In this document: positions 38,101 through 49,099 of the stretch, one piece after another
Position numbering within the stretch: the first letter of the stretch is position 1
How the letters are laid out: the number at the start of each line of letters is the position of its first letter
From: Nyssa sinensis
Lineage: Eukaryota; Streptophyta; Magnoliopsida; Cornales; Nyssaceae
Direction: 5' to 3'
DNA: 64,000 nt
Assembly: GCA_008638375.1 (NCBI GenBank)
Contig: CM018035.1
Location: 3,461,501-3,525,500 of the forward strand
Program-made: the position numbers and the translations under genes
The notes under the pieces: generated by a model
What the model saw: only the letters and a program-made list of their open reading frames with translations
What the model was told of the DNA's origin: nothing
The model's database searches: none

Positions 38101-41100
38101 ACAGGAGAGTGGAGTTCCCTGCGACTTCTACTGCTCAACACACTTCAAAACTGCAAATATTAAGGGTTCTGCACTTGCCAACGTTCATGTTCTCACCTTT
38201 TCATTATTGACCCTAAATATTGTATCCTGTCTATTTTACTCAATTCAACTCAGCAAAGATTTATATCCCAACTCATTTTATAGATCTTTAGATAACAAAT
38301 TTGCGTCTGATAAAGTGTTAAACCAACTAGTGTCAGGCCTCTAATATTTCTGATGTCTCAAAACTCGAGACCTTTTCTTTCTTGATCAATAGTAAAATCA
38401 AACCCATAAGCCCTCCCTCCCTTTTCAATGTCATGCTAGCACTTAATCACTGTGCTAATGGCTTTGGCACTCAAGCCTCAAGCATAATTAATGTCACTCT
38501 ACCTTCAATACACAGAAAGATCTCTATGCAGCATAAAACAGCACATGAAGAACTAGAATAAGGGCTAGCCCAGTGCATGAGGCTCCCGTCACTGCAGGGG
38601 TCTGGGAAAGGTTAGATGTACGCAGCCTTACCTCTGCTAGCAGAGAGGCCGTTTCTGCAACTCCAACCCATGACCTCTGGGCTACAATGGAGTAACCTTA
38701 CTGTTGCGCCAAGGCCTACCCTCTTATGAAGAACTAGAAAATATAAGAAATCACTTTTCAGACATGCATACCACACCTTCAGCCATAACTTGATTGATTA
38801 TTTCATCTTTTTCTTTCAGAAGAAGAGCAGCATCACTTTTCTTATTCTGCTCTCTACGTAGTGTATCCCTTTCCTTAGTGAGAGCATACACCTAAAACCA
38901 TACATTCCAAAAACAATTAAACAATAATAAAATAGTAAGAACAAGATAAATTCTACCCTTTCCATATACATAAAAGCATATACACAAAAACTATGCAACC
39001 TAAATACTGACAAAATCAATACTTTTCGAAAACCTGATAATGATTATAAGGTCACGTATCAGTAGAGTGAATTCATTAAAAAAACATTCTTCAAGACTTG
39101 TGTCCATAGAAGCAAACACCATATAAAGTTAACACAAGCTAGTAAAAATTTTTGGTTGTAATTGTAAAGAAACGAATGGTCACACCACAAATTTTTTTTT
39201 GATAAAGTTCCAACATATACAAGGACTGATTCTTAACTGACAAAATCTTTATCAACCACTAAAGTAATGGGCCCATGTAGGAGAATAGATCCATGGTCTA
39301 AGGTTTTGTCCAATTGGACTCGTCTTCTCATAGTTAGATGAGAGTCATAAGACCAACCATCAACTATGTAAAGAATTAATACGTTATAAAACCAATTTAA
39401 TTATGCCCACCCATGAGGACAGCCCTTATTCTTATAAAGACATTCCTAGAAGACAATCTATTGACAAATCAAATTTAACCCTTATTTTAATCACATAGAT
39501 GCCGTGTGGTAATTGGTGCAGAGACTTGTCAGAACCTTAAAGAGGTTTGCAGACCATATTATGAAGAATAGTTTTGGCTATATCAGCAGTTTCCAATTAT
39601 TATCACTAAAGATCAACCACAAGAGTTAAAACATCAACCATAGAGTTTTGAATATAATAAATATTCCTATTAAAACAGAAAATTCATAGCTAATCCCTCA
39701 TAATGATTAAATAAAAAATAATTCATCATATAATTTCAAACTTACTTTGTCGAGCTCAGAAGAACTTCAGCGCAAATAAAACCTAGAAATGGTAGAAGAA
39801 GACATACCTTTCTTTCAAGAGCTGCTACCTTTTGATGGTACTCCTCTCGGAGAGACTCAACTTCTGCTTCATTGGATTTTCTCTGTTGAATAATTCTCAG
39901 CAGTTAAAAAAGTAATTACTCAGAAAAAAGGAAATGCAAATCCTATTTGGGTAGGATAGGATAAACCAACAATGCAGCTACAGATGGATGTACAGGAAAG
40001 TGAAAAAATAAATAAAAACAAAAAAGGAGAATTAGGTCATGTAACACTCCAAGCGCATTGTCCCAACAACCTAAAGGCTCAAAAGCTTAACCCAAGTTAT
40101 TAATAACAAGCTTGTGGCGTTCTTTATATGCCAATCAAACTTCCCACACCTAACCGATGAGGGATAAGGGAATTACAACTTTCCACCTTAATTATGCGAC
40201 ATCCTCGTCGCACAGGGCCAATAACTTTTCCTTGTCTGGCGATGTAGGACCCAAGTCTACCACACCGCCATGATGCCTGTCACGGGACTAAGATCGGCTC
40301 TGATACCACTTGTAATGCCTCAACCCCACTGTCCCAACAACCTGAAGAGAGCCCACAACATTATGACTCAAAAACTTAAACCTAAGTTGTTAGTAGCAAG
40401 CTTGCGGCATTCTTTATATGCCAATCAAACTTCCCAAACCAAACCGATGAGGGATATGGGTATTACAAGTAAGGCTTGCTCATCCATAGTAGTTGAAGGC
40501 TTAACGATTTCATCCGGAATGAAGCATACAATGAAATACAACCAAAAGTTACAGACGGAACAAGCAAATGAAATTTTCATAAGATGGCACAACATTGAGG
40601 ATCGGACTACTGGGTGCAAAAACCATGATTCTACGGAACAAACACAAGACCAACAATAAATATTTTTCCTGTGTTAACCACATCAAATATATAACTCCAA
40701 AAAGAAAGAGGCTAAAATTAATACTGCTTTGCAACGTGCTGACATTACATCGTTGATTCAACCTGAATGCTAGCAAAGCAAGACCATCATGGGAATATAA
40801 AATTGCAAACACAAGCATGACCAAAATATTTCCTGTTGTCAAGGGAAGGCATATATTAGAGGCAACTGCCAACCTTCTTCTAGAATTGTTTCTCATTTGA
40901 TATCATTGCATTCCATGAAAGCATTTATAGTGGAATGGCTATCAACCTTATGTCTTAACATTTCCTAAGAAACGAGAGGACAGGATGCAATTAACAGCAT
41001 CCCAATACGAAGTTGCTTTGCCTAAATCATTAACTCTTTCTGCATAGACAAGCATTGCAAGTATGTCTAACAGGTTCGGTGTCTCTAGGGGAAAAATGAG

Positions 41101-44100
41101 TCAACCCAGACCAAGTGTCATGTTGTTCAAGTTTAATTGATTCAGATTCATAATGAGCTAAGAGATCTATCTCGGAGCTTGGCTCAGACACAAATCACAA
41201 GATAGGCTGTTCAAGCTTGGCTCGTTTACAGCCAAATGAGTACACAAAGGGCTAATTTATCTATACAACTATTTTTTTGTTAAAGGTAAATCACGCAGAT
41301 TGCCACTACGGGGGCTTGCACTCTCAACCTCCCACATGGAGAGGTGGAGGAAGTACTAGTCAAGCTAGAGCTTGTCGGTAATCTTATCATACAACTATTA
41401 TTTTTTGTTTGATGAAAAGTTATAAATTCTGAAAGGCAATGACACCACATATAAGAAAAACAAATATAAATGTAAATTTCATATGGTAGAAAAGGTGACA
41501 TGATGTCAGCATTTGTCTTTGCAGGGTTTTCTCATTATATTAAAAGATGTTGCAAAAAAAAAAAAGTCATAAAAAATACAGATAATTACAAGTGTGCCAT
41601 ACAAGAGACAAGTTTTTCGATTATATTAAAAGACATTAAAAACAATTAGCCATCTTGGACCAAAATAATAACATATTTGCCACCATAACTCCTAGTTCAT
41701 GAGCCAACACAAGCCAAGCTTATGCCAGCTCAGGTGCTTCAAAGTTGAGCTCAAGCTAGGCTCATTTGGTACACGAACAAACTAGAACGAGCCTCTAAAT
41801 GCTAAGCCTGAGCTGGTCAAAAACATTCCGGTTCATTTGCAGTTCTAGGTCTCTTAGAGCTTCAACTTTGCTACAACCCACAAAATAAATGGCAAACATG
41901 CTAGATTCCACAAAACTCTCAAACATACCCAAATTTCCGCATCTGTTGCTATTATATACCGAACACGACAATACATCATAATAAATCCTGCTTCTAAAAC
42001 CTCTCACACATTTATAATTGTCACATGGCTTAAACCCAAAATAAGATCATATAGGAATCCACCCAAACATTCCAGCTCCAAATTGTTAAAATCTGTTGCC
42101 CGAATTCCTATTAAAAATAATCAAACTAGGCAAATGCTTTAGTTATTAAAATATAAAGGATTTTCAATGCATGCTTGATCATCTTTTACTTATCAAAAAA
42201 TAAAGGATCATATTTTAGTATTTTACTGCACCTTAAGGTGGTTTCTCAAATAGCAACTAACTGAACAATTAATTCCATGGGGTTAAATGGATGTGCATAC
42301 CATCTTACACATGGATAAACAATTAGCCGTTATTATTTTTTAGGCTGCCATAACAAGATTTCAGAAGAATCTCCCACTTATTTTGAAATTGAATAGAATC
42401 ATCGTCTTTTTTTTTTTTTTTTTGATAAGTAGAGTCATCATCTTATCTTGCTTCTTTTCAAGTAACAATGACAATAGTGAAAGGAAAATACTTCTTCTCC
42501 TTCTTGATTACTTCCGACTGCTCAACAGTTCGGTAAGTTCATCCAGCCATCTCACTTATGACAGCCATAACAACTAACATCAGAAAATGTTCTATATTTC
42601 ACTTGACAATACGAGTCATCCTGCAAATTACTTGAAAAAAAATGAGTCCCCCCGGGAAGAGAGCAGATAAGCAGAAGGACTAAGGGCCTCTGCTCCCGTC
42701 ACTGTACTTTCATCAGCACTGCCACCATCCATCATAGACAGGTTGTCAGGAAAACCATTTGCACCCTTTATACACACCACCACAAAAATCACTGCACTCT
42801 ATCAAATACACCATTCACAGCCATCTTACCACTTGAGACTCGGAGAAAAGAATTGTAACAAAGGGCACATCCATTAAGGTTCCAGTGTTTGGACTTTCTT
42901 TCTCTGAAGTTCACATTCTTTTCACCAATTTTCATTTTTATTACTGCATTAGTTATGCTGCAATTTTCATGGAGTGATGCATAGGACACTGGTGTATACA
43001 TGAACATGTGTAACCATATCCTTTGTTTGCAAGCAAGCTGTAGGAAGGGTGTAAAAGGCAGCATTTATGCAAAGTATGGGATGTGGTCCCTCTATGCCTT
43101 TTTGGTGTATATGGAAGGAAAGAAGTAGAAGGATTTTTTAGGGGGTAGAAGCTGCCCCCTACAGAGTTAGGAGCATATTTTTGTATACATTGTATGTATG
43201 GATTAATGGGAGGTGTAATCCTTCAGTGGATAACTTTGTAAATTTTTTGAGTGACTTGAGATTGATCTGGTCTCTTTCTTTTGTATTCGGGTGCCACCCC
43301 CCCCCCCCCCCCCTGCGGGGCACCTTTAATATAACTTACACTTATAAAAAACAAATCCTCTACACGGAGTCATCAATCCAATGTTATTTCATTTAAGTTG
43401 TAGTTTATAACTTGCTTGTGCTTCACTTCTTCCCCAAGATTCCCTTCCTTGAGTGCACTTCTTGTCTCTCTTATATACCCTTATTTTTCTTTTATAATTA
43501 ATTCCAATATTCAAAGTAATATTATAAAGATTAAAAGGTTATATTTATTATGCAATTTAGTGCAAATGATTTAGGGAACATAAAGAAAAATGAAAATAAA
43601 ACATCAAAATAATAGATAGAAATGCGTTAATGTGAGAGATAAAAGTAAACCAAGCACATATCAGATAGGAAAGATAAATAATATAACAATTGTTTACTGT
43701 CCGTTAGTTCATATTAATCCACATTCCACATACAACCCAAAATATTTGGTAAGGAAAAATAACTTAAAACCATGCTTACCCTCAAATCCTCAATTACAAC
43801 CTTTAGCAGCTCATTTTCATTCATCAACTTTGCAATATCATCAGCTTTTGCCTGAAGAGAAGACACCAAAATGAATGGATTATAAGAAATCTGAAATCCA
43901 TAAATTCAATAAAGAAGTATAAATGTGTCTCCTTAGGATGCAAAAAAGGAAACATGTAACAATGATAAGAAGAGCCAAAACATGCAGTTATACCGGTAAA
44001 ATGAGGTGCAAACAAATATATATATAAATGGCTACGTTTGAAACAAATTCAAAAAGCCAGCCAAAAAAAAAAAAGAATAAATTACTATTCTCTGGTCAAT

Positions 44101-47100
44101 GGTTTAGACTTCCATAGTAAACAAATAAAAGGACCTTCCATATTTCAATTAATCTTCTATTTAATTTTTTTGATAAATAATTTATCTTCTATTTAATTGA
44201 ACTGAAATATTGAAATTTTACTAACTTTTGGTAGTGACAAAGCTTTACAACCATTTTACACTCAAGAAAAGTAAGAAATAAAATGTGGCATGTCAGGGTC
44301 CCCAAGTGGCAAGGTTTCCGGTTGACTAGTAGATGTAGCCTATGTCAAAAGGAGTCCAAATCAATTAACCATCTCCTTCTTCATTACAAAATGTCTTGGG
44401 ATGCATGGAATCTTATCTTCTCCTTGTTCAGTTACAGATGGGTTATGCCCTGCACTGTTAAAGACCTTTTGTTCATGTAGGGTTGGTTGTAGTGTTAGAA
44501 AGGTTTTGAGGAGGGTCTGGTGCATGGCCCCACTATGTCTTTTTATGGTGCTTGTGGAGGGAGAGGAACAAGAGGATTTTTTAGGGGAATGAATTATCCC
44601 CTAGTAGATTTAAGGACAATTTTTTGAGGATGCTTCACTTTTGGTTGAAAAAAGCTTTCCCTTTGTATATAACTTCTTTTGTAGTCTTTTTGGGGGAATT
44701 ACAACTGTAATTTTTGTGAGCTGGATTCCCTTTGTATACAGGTTCTCCACCTTGGGCAACTTTGTTAATAATACTTTTACTTATCAAAAAAAAGGTTTTG
44801 TATCATGCCCTGAACAAAGCAGAGAGAGAGAGAGAGTAAAGGCATGCAAATGGGCACTCTACATTCACAGATTTAGCAGCATCATCAACAGTTTCAATCT
44901 TAAGGATAACAAATGTTAATTGAACATCACTTATGTGAATATATAAAAACATTTTGAACCGTCATTCAGTTGCTGAATGAAAATGATTATTAAAACTCTA
45001 TTACTGTGATCACTAAGGAAGTTGTCAGTCTAGTGCTTACTGCTTAGAGTTGTTCTGAAGAAAGGAGGAGACAGAAAAGAATACATGTGTTTGTGAGTAA
45101 TTTAAGTGAGACGGAACAGGCCTTTAACAAGTAAGTAATGGATTACTTCTGGGAAAGAAAATGCAATACCAAAAATACCAAATGTTTCCTTTCATGTTCA
45201 AAAAACAAAAATCCAATTACAGTTCCCCAAATAACATCCGTAACTTAAATCGTCCACTTAATTATACAGATTTGCATTCATTTCATCTATTTGAACTTCC
45301 AGTCTTCTGACAAAATGAAAAAAAGAAGAGGAATAAGAATATGGAAAACTAAATACAGCTTTTCTATAAAATAAGACTCAAATCAGCTCAATTAAAATTT
45401 GTCTAAACAAACTCTCAAACCTCAGTAAAACTCAAATTCCCTATCAAGAAATGCTATATAGACAAAACTTATATGCATTATTTCTCTTTTAGAATAACGT
45501 TGTTATTGGACTCCAATCACTTCAAAGTGGTTTTTTGTGTGGGACGCTATTTAACCACAGATAATTTGAAGAGAAGAGGATTTACGATGGCTAATAAGTG
45601 TTGTTTGTGCAAGCAAGATGAAGAATCACCGTGTCATTTGCTACTGTTTTGCAGTCTCTAGGGAGCTTGGTCTTTATTGCAGTCCATTTTTGGGATCAAT
45701 TAGGTTATGCTTGGGTCTATAGCTGATTTTTTAAGGAGCTGGAAAGGGGGTTGTAAGTGTTCATGTGTTAGGAAGATATGAGACATAGCTCCTCTATGTA
45801 TATCTCTTATGTACCTGAGCTTGTCTAGCAGCTCCCTGTAGTGCAGCTTCCATCATTTTCATCTCCCTCTTCACCTTCTCTAGTTCAACCAAGGAATCTG
45901 CAATGTCGGATGCATTGCTTCCTGAACTCATGCGTTGTTCTTTGATGTCAATTTCATAATCATTGGCTTGCTGGTTCACTTCAATTGCTTTAACAATTGC
46001 ATTATTTTCATGAGAAACCAATTCAGAAACTATCTCCGAAGCCACATCTGAATGTAGTACACGTGGCAAGTCATTTTTTGAACATTCCTCAGCATTTTCA
46101 GTCTCTTCGGAAGCAGCAGAATTTGAACCAGTCTCTGTCACAATTCCAGCTTGTATATCACTTAATGTATCCTCAGTTCGAACTGGAGAAACTTTCTCTA
46201 CAATCTCTTCTTCTTGCATCTTCTGTTCATTTGTGCTCTCATGCAAATCAAAAACATCATGTGATTCTTGCAGCACAGGGACACTACCCTCAACTTGATC
46301 TACTTCATTAGTTAATGACTTTGCTTCCACTGACTCTAAATTTTCAGAGGATCCCACCATTTCTAAGCTCTTGTGTTGTATATGGTTTAAGGAATCTGAT
46401 TCCTCAATGTGCTCAATATTGTGTTCAGATTTTTCAACAGACACAGGTTGTGAATCGGATTCAGCTTTATCAGGGTCTGCAATAACATTATTCGTCCCCT
46501 CTGCAACTGCAAAATTTGTTCCCTCTGCAGTGTCTGGAATCACATGATCTTTCTCTGTTTCTTTGTTGGCATCTTCAGCTGGTGTGGTTTGTTTGACGGG
46601 AGAATTTGCCGACCTATCAGTCTCAGCCATCTCATTTTCCTCGATAGAAGACGGAGGCTTTGAGGATTCAGGTTTTTCAAATGATTCAACTGTGCTTTCC
46701 CCACCCTTTTGGCCCATAAAAGCCATAACAGGTTCAAATAGTGCTTTCCTGTCTGTAGCTGAAGGCCATAACCCAGAAGCTGATTTCATACAGGTGATTA
46801 AAAATCAAAATTAGTCCAAAATCAATTTTTTTTATCAATACAGTATATTTCATTAAAGAGGGCGCCTGAGAAGGGCAAACCCAACTTTACAAGGAAGTAA
46901 TGGTTATAAGTTTTGATCCTAATTTTTTTAAATGAAACTAACTAAATGATATTTAAAAAGAAGAAGAAGAAGTAGGAGAGAGAGAGAGAGAGAGAGAGAG
47001 GCTTGGCAAACAGGTTAGAATTACTGGATAGTACTAAGTTATTTGATGACATTGACAGTGTTTGAAATCTCGGAAAGGCTTAAACCTTTGAAAGAGCACA

Positions 47101-48059
47101 CTCCACTTTTTAATAATTTTTGTAACTAAGCCACTTCATGGTGATTTACAGGATTGTAGGAAGCGATAGCAGCAAAGAAATTGTGCAAGAACAATTTAAT
47201 TAGCTAGTCAATTTTTCACTACTCCATAGGCATAGACTACAAACCGTAATACATAGACAATGACAGTGCATGTGATGTACACATGTAACATGACAACTAT
47301 ATACATAGGGTCCAACATCTTTTACATTGTTATTTTTAATATAAGTGCAGTATCTGTACTTGACCCACTATGTTACATAAGTTGTAAAGAATTTATTTTA
47401 CACTAGGGTAGCTAACATAAAAGTTTGGATGCTTCAACAAGTTAACTTTGGCTGTCTATCTCAGGATTCATGAAGTAGTTAAATCCCATGCCTACAAAGA
47501 TAGTCACACCCCACAATGGCACCACATGTGATTGGTGGATGCAAGCATGTAACAGAGCATCATAAACACTCCTTAAGATTATTTCAGCAAAAAAGGTGTC
47601 TCAAATATGAACTGCTGTCTCTACAATTATAAATGTGCTGTACAGCTGCAAATTCACAGTCAAGGACCCCAACTAGCAATAATCTCATTGAACTACTGAT
47701 CAAAACTATCAATGATTTCGAAAGTTCCGGGGTATGAGCATTTAGAAAAGTTGGGTGAATAAAAACTTTTAGAGCCAATTTGGCAAGGCCAGTCCAATTC
47801 ATACAACAAGCATGCTAATCAGACTAGCTATAATCAACATGATTAGATTTTCAGAAACAGCCCTCTTTCAGCTGCTCCATTTTTAAGTTTCACAAGCAAC
47901 CATGATAGTCTAAAGGCTGCAGCCAGAAAGCAGACAAAGTTAATTTTATCTTCCCAATTCAACTTGTAGCTAATTCTAGTAATTGGCGAAAGAGAATCGA
48001 CCTTATATCGAAGTTTTAAGTTAAGTTCATTGCTGTTTATACACGCACTCATAGATGTA

Positions 48060-48128
<69 letters not shown>

Positions 48129-48316
48129 AGGGAGACAGAAAAGAATATGAAAAATATAGAAATACCATCATTGCTGCCGGAATCAGACTTCTCCTCAAAA
48201 CCAAGAGCGCTATCGAAATTCTTCTCGATATTTTTTACGCTCTCGCTGATCTTAGTCACTGCCCCAGCGAGATCCGGAAAGTTCCCCAAGGAGACTTTCC
48301 CACTAAACCACGCCAT
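29155..48316 (-). CDS. GC5: Golgin candidate 5 (TMF homologue), 19 coding exons, 972 aa
   Basis: Golgin GC5 is a coiled-coil tether on Golgi membranes; its C-terminal TMF-type region is expected to bind Rab6-class GTPases. Exons: 48316-48166, 46779-45815, 43851-43780, 39882-39808, 38891-38777, 36211-36150, 36038-35991, 35505-35221, 35119-35063, 34908-34825, 34729-34664, 34591-34493, 34409-34191, 32924-32810, 32731-32511, 32362-32303, 32229-32116, 29386-29312, 29190-29155. Every junction is GT-AG and in phase (2919 nt with TGA). The protein starts [20 protein letters not shown], with [17 protein letters not shown] just after; residues ~70-345 are acidic and low-complexity; ~346-720 are heptad-rich coiled coil; ~750-790 are serine-rich ([16 protein letters not shown]); the C-terminus ([51 protein letters not shown]) is the conserved TMF-like end. 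Arabidopsis GC5 is close in length (~956 aa). No lesion. Large introns 2, 3 and 5 hold most of the mobile elements. Confidence 0.96.
31306..31566 (+). mobile_element. tRNA-derived SINE, ~260 bp, with target duplication
   Basis: A-box-like GGTTGGTCCAGTAGG and B-box GGGTTCGAGTCTCC are about 45 bases apart near the left end; a GC-rich body follows and the right end is a run of A. Flanks AAAATCCTCCTATTT (31291-31305) and AAATCCTCCAATTT (about 31566-31579) form a near-identical target duplication. It lies in GC5 intron 17 (coding series), antisense to the gene. Confidence 0.8.
33462..33568 (+). mobile_element. tRNA-like SINE of the ~100-bp family
   Basis: TTAGCTTGAATGGTATCACC (A-box region), CCACCTCCC, AGGTTCAATTCCC (good B-box), GTGTCTTACCTATAAAAAAAA tail. 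The tail matches the copy at 14962-15063 read on its own strand. It lies in GC5 intron 13 (coding series), antisense. Confidence 0.75.
36629..37478. mobile_element. 850-bp non-autonomous hAT element with 8-bp target duplication
   Basis: The element is flanked by ACCTGTCC at 36621-36628 and again at 37479-37486. The ends are inverted: CAAGGATCAAAAT at the left and ATTTTGATCCATG at the right, with further similarity inward (TTGAAACA/TGTTTCAA pieces). An 8-bp duplication and CA...TG ends fit the hAT superfamily. The interior is AT-rich without a transposase. It lies in GC5 intron 5 (coding series). Confidence 0.85.
37479..37575. repeat. ~42-bp tandem motif
   Basis: CCTGTCCACAACATGCAATC is followed ~41 bases later by CCTGTCCACAGCATGCAATC, with similar CATCAAACACCAATCTA/CAGCAAACCCCCATCTA halves and a partial third copy (CCCAGTCCAACAACAGC). 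Confidence 0.65.
38559..38725 (-). mobile_element. Au SINE with perfect 14-bp target duplication
   Basis: On the minus strand the element opens GGTAGGCCTTGGCGCAACAG, has a B-box region GGTCATGGGTTGGAGTTGC, then GGCCTCTCTGCTAGCAGAGG and GTAAGGCTGCGTACAT, ending CAGACCCCTGCAGTG...GGGCTAGCCC. This is the widespread plant Au SINE. ATGAAGAACTAGAA occurs on both sides (38545-38558 and 38726-38739). It lies in GC5 intron 5 (coding series), in the same orientation as the gene, about 52 bases beyond the end of the exon at 38891-38777. Confidence 0.93.
40040..40466 (-). mobile_element. TRIM-type mini retrotransposon, ~427 bp
   Basis: Two direct repeats, 40040-40177 and 40309-40466, share TCCCAACAACCT, AAGCTTG(T/C)GGC, TTCTTTATATGCCAATCAAA and ACCGATGAGGGATA. 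On the minus strand each runs from TGTAAT to TTACA. Immediately inside the minus-strand 5' repeat, two bases away, is TGGTATCAGAGC (complement at 40295-40306), the classic initiator tRNA-Met primer site. The internal part is only ~130 bases and codes nothing. It lies in GC5 intron 3 (coding series), in sense with the gene. The two repeats differ by indels, so insertion is old. Confidence 0.8.
41100..41830. mobile_element. Possible decayed DNA transposon with GAGCTTGGCTC-type ends
   Basis: The left part carries GAGCTTGGCTCAGAC and CAAGCTTGGCTCG, and the right part has the complements (TTGAGCTCAAGCTAGGCTC, AACGAGCCTC, CCTGAGCTGG). This kind of end is seen in plant hAT-like MITE families. Ends are not sharp, and a younger SINE copy (about 41281-41385) sits inside. 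Confidence 0.4.
41281..41385 (-). mobile_element. tRNA-like SINE of the ~100-bp family, with target duplication
   Basis: Minus strand: CTCTAGCTTGACTAGTAC (A-box region), CCACCTCTCCATG, AGGTTGAGAGTGCAAGCCCC (B-box region), GATTTACCTTTAACAAAAAAA tail. ATACAACTATT lies on both sides (about 41262-41272 and 41391-41401). Confidence 0.75.
43060..43350 (+). mobile_element. LINE 3' end fragment
   Basis: Plus-strand frames give pieces like the end of plant LINE ORF2 ([14 protein letters not shown], then FF-GG-KLPP), followed by TTGTATTCGGGTGCC, a 17-base run of C (43297-43313) and ACTTATAAAAAAC. It lies in GC5 intron 3 (coding series), antisense to the gene. Confidence 0.55.
44280..44795 (+). mobile_element. 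LINE 3' end fragment with reverse-transcriptase zinc-binding region
   Basis: The frame at 44283-44480 reads [19 protein letters not shown] then [18 protein letters not shown], the zinc-binding domain (zf-RVT) at the end of plant LINE ORF2. A second frame continues [19 protein letters not shown]. The fragment ends near ACTTATCAAAAAAAAGG. It lies in GC5 intron 2 (coding series), antisense. Confidence 0.8.
45485..45803 (+). mobile_element. LINE zinc-binding fragment abutting the GC5 exon 2 donor
   Basis: The frame at 45473-45661 reads [20 protein letters not shown] then [16 protein letters not shown], again the zf-RVT region of a LINE. Similarity seems to continue to about 45803 (DIAPLCI-like), leaving ~11 bases before the donor of the 46779-45815 exon. 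It is antisense to GC5. Confidence 0.75.
46835..46910. repeat. Short repeat shared with 31085-31160
   Basis: AAGAGGGCGCCTGAGAAGGG, then CAAACCCAACTTTACAA, resembles AAGAAGGTGCCCAAGGGGGG, then CAAACCCACAATTACAA in GC5 intron 17 (coding series). Each is followed by GG(A)C/TGGTTATAA-like sequence. A dispersed repeat of unknown class. Confidence 0.5.
48063..48124. repeat. Compound (AT)n(AG)n microsatellite
   Basis: About 30 bases of AT are followed directly by about 32 bases of AG, in GC5 intron 1, ~40 bases past the end of the first coding exon. Confidence 0.9.
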
Positions 48317-48632
48317 CTTCTACAACCAATTCAAAGAAGCTCTATCCAAGATTCAACCCTCCCAGATCACACGCATCACGAACCCTACAAAATCAACAAA
48401 GAGTAACAAAAATAACGGACTGCCTATCAAAAATGATTACAAGACTGCTAATGTATCATCAGATCGACACGGAATAGAACGCTCGATGCTCAGCTCATTT
48501 AAAGACACAAGAAAACACAATCAAGCATTGGTGAACAGAGAATCAATAATGAGACGGCCGAAACGAAATCAAAGATCTGAATTGTAATTGTACAAACAGA
48601 TAGACAGGAATTTAAGATATCATATATCCACG

Positions 48633-48665
<33 letters not shown>

Positions 48666-48899
48666 GTACATATTTAATGTAAAGAGATAATTGAATTTAA
48701 AGCAAATTTGATAATTGAACCTTGGTGATGACCTGATTGGAGGCGGTAAAGTACAGTAACGAGCTTGCGAATCACACGATTTGTGTGTCCATGAACATGG
48801 AGATTGAGGACAGAGATTCTGCACTGCCCCCAGGATTAGAGGAAGATGCTGAGGAGGAGTTAAGAAGAGATCGATTGATGTTTCGGATTAAATGAACAA

Positions 48900-49099
48900 C
48901 GGTTCAGCCTTCTGGGTCGATACGTTCCGTTCCACCGCGATGGTTTTTATTGGGAACGGCGGGTGAAACGACACCGTCAGAATAATTTAGTTGAACTAAA
49001 CGGTTCGGCCTTGAGGTCGATACGTTCCGTTCCACCGCGATGGTTTTTATTGGGAACGGCGGGTGAAACGACACCGTCAGAATAATATAGTTGAACTAA
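48900..49099. repeat. Two-copy ~100-bp tandem duplication upstream of GC5
   Basis: GGTCGATACGTTCCGTTCCA recurs with a 100-base offset, and the copies are nearly identical through CCGCGATGG, GGGAACGGCGGGTGAAACG and ACACCGTCAGAATAAT. Differences are confined to one end (CAGCCTTCTGG versus CGGCCTTGAGG) and one T/A. It is GC-rich in an AT-rich surround and lies about 580-780 bp upstream of the GC5 ATG. Confidence 0.92.

Noticed and set aside
45997..46311. 104-codon plus-strand frame opposite GC5 exon 2
   Set aside because: Shadow of the real acidic GC5 exon on the minus strand.
47843..48165. Extension of GC5 exon 1 into a longer frame
   Set aside because: The frame runs through the AT/AG microsatellite; the donor at 48166 joins in phase to the conserved exon 2 at 46779.
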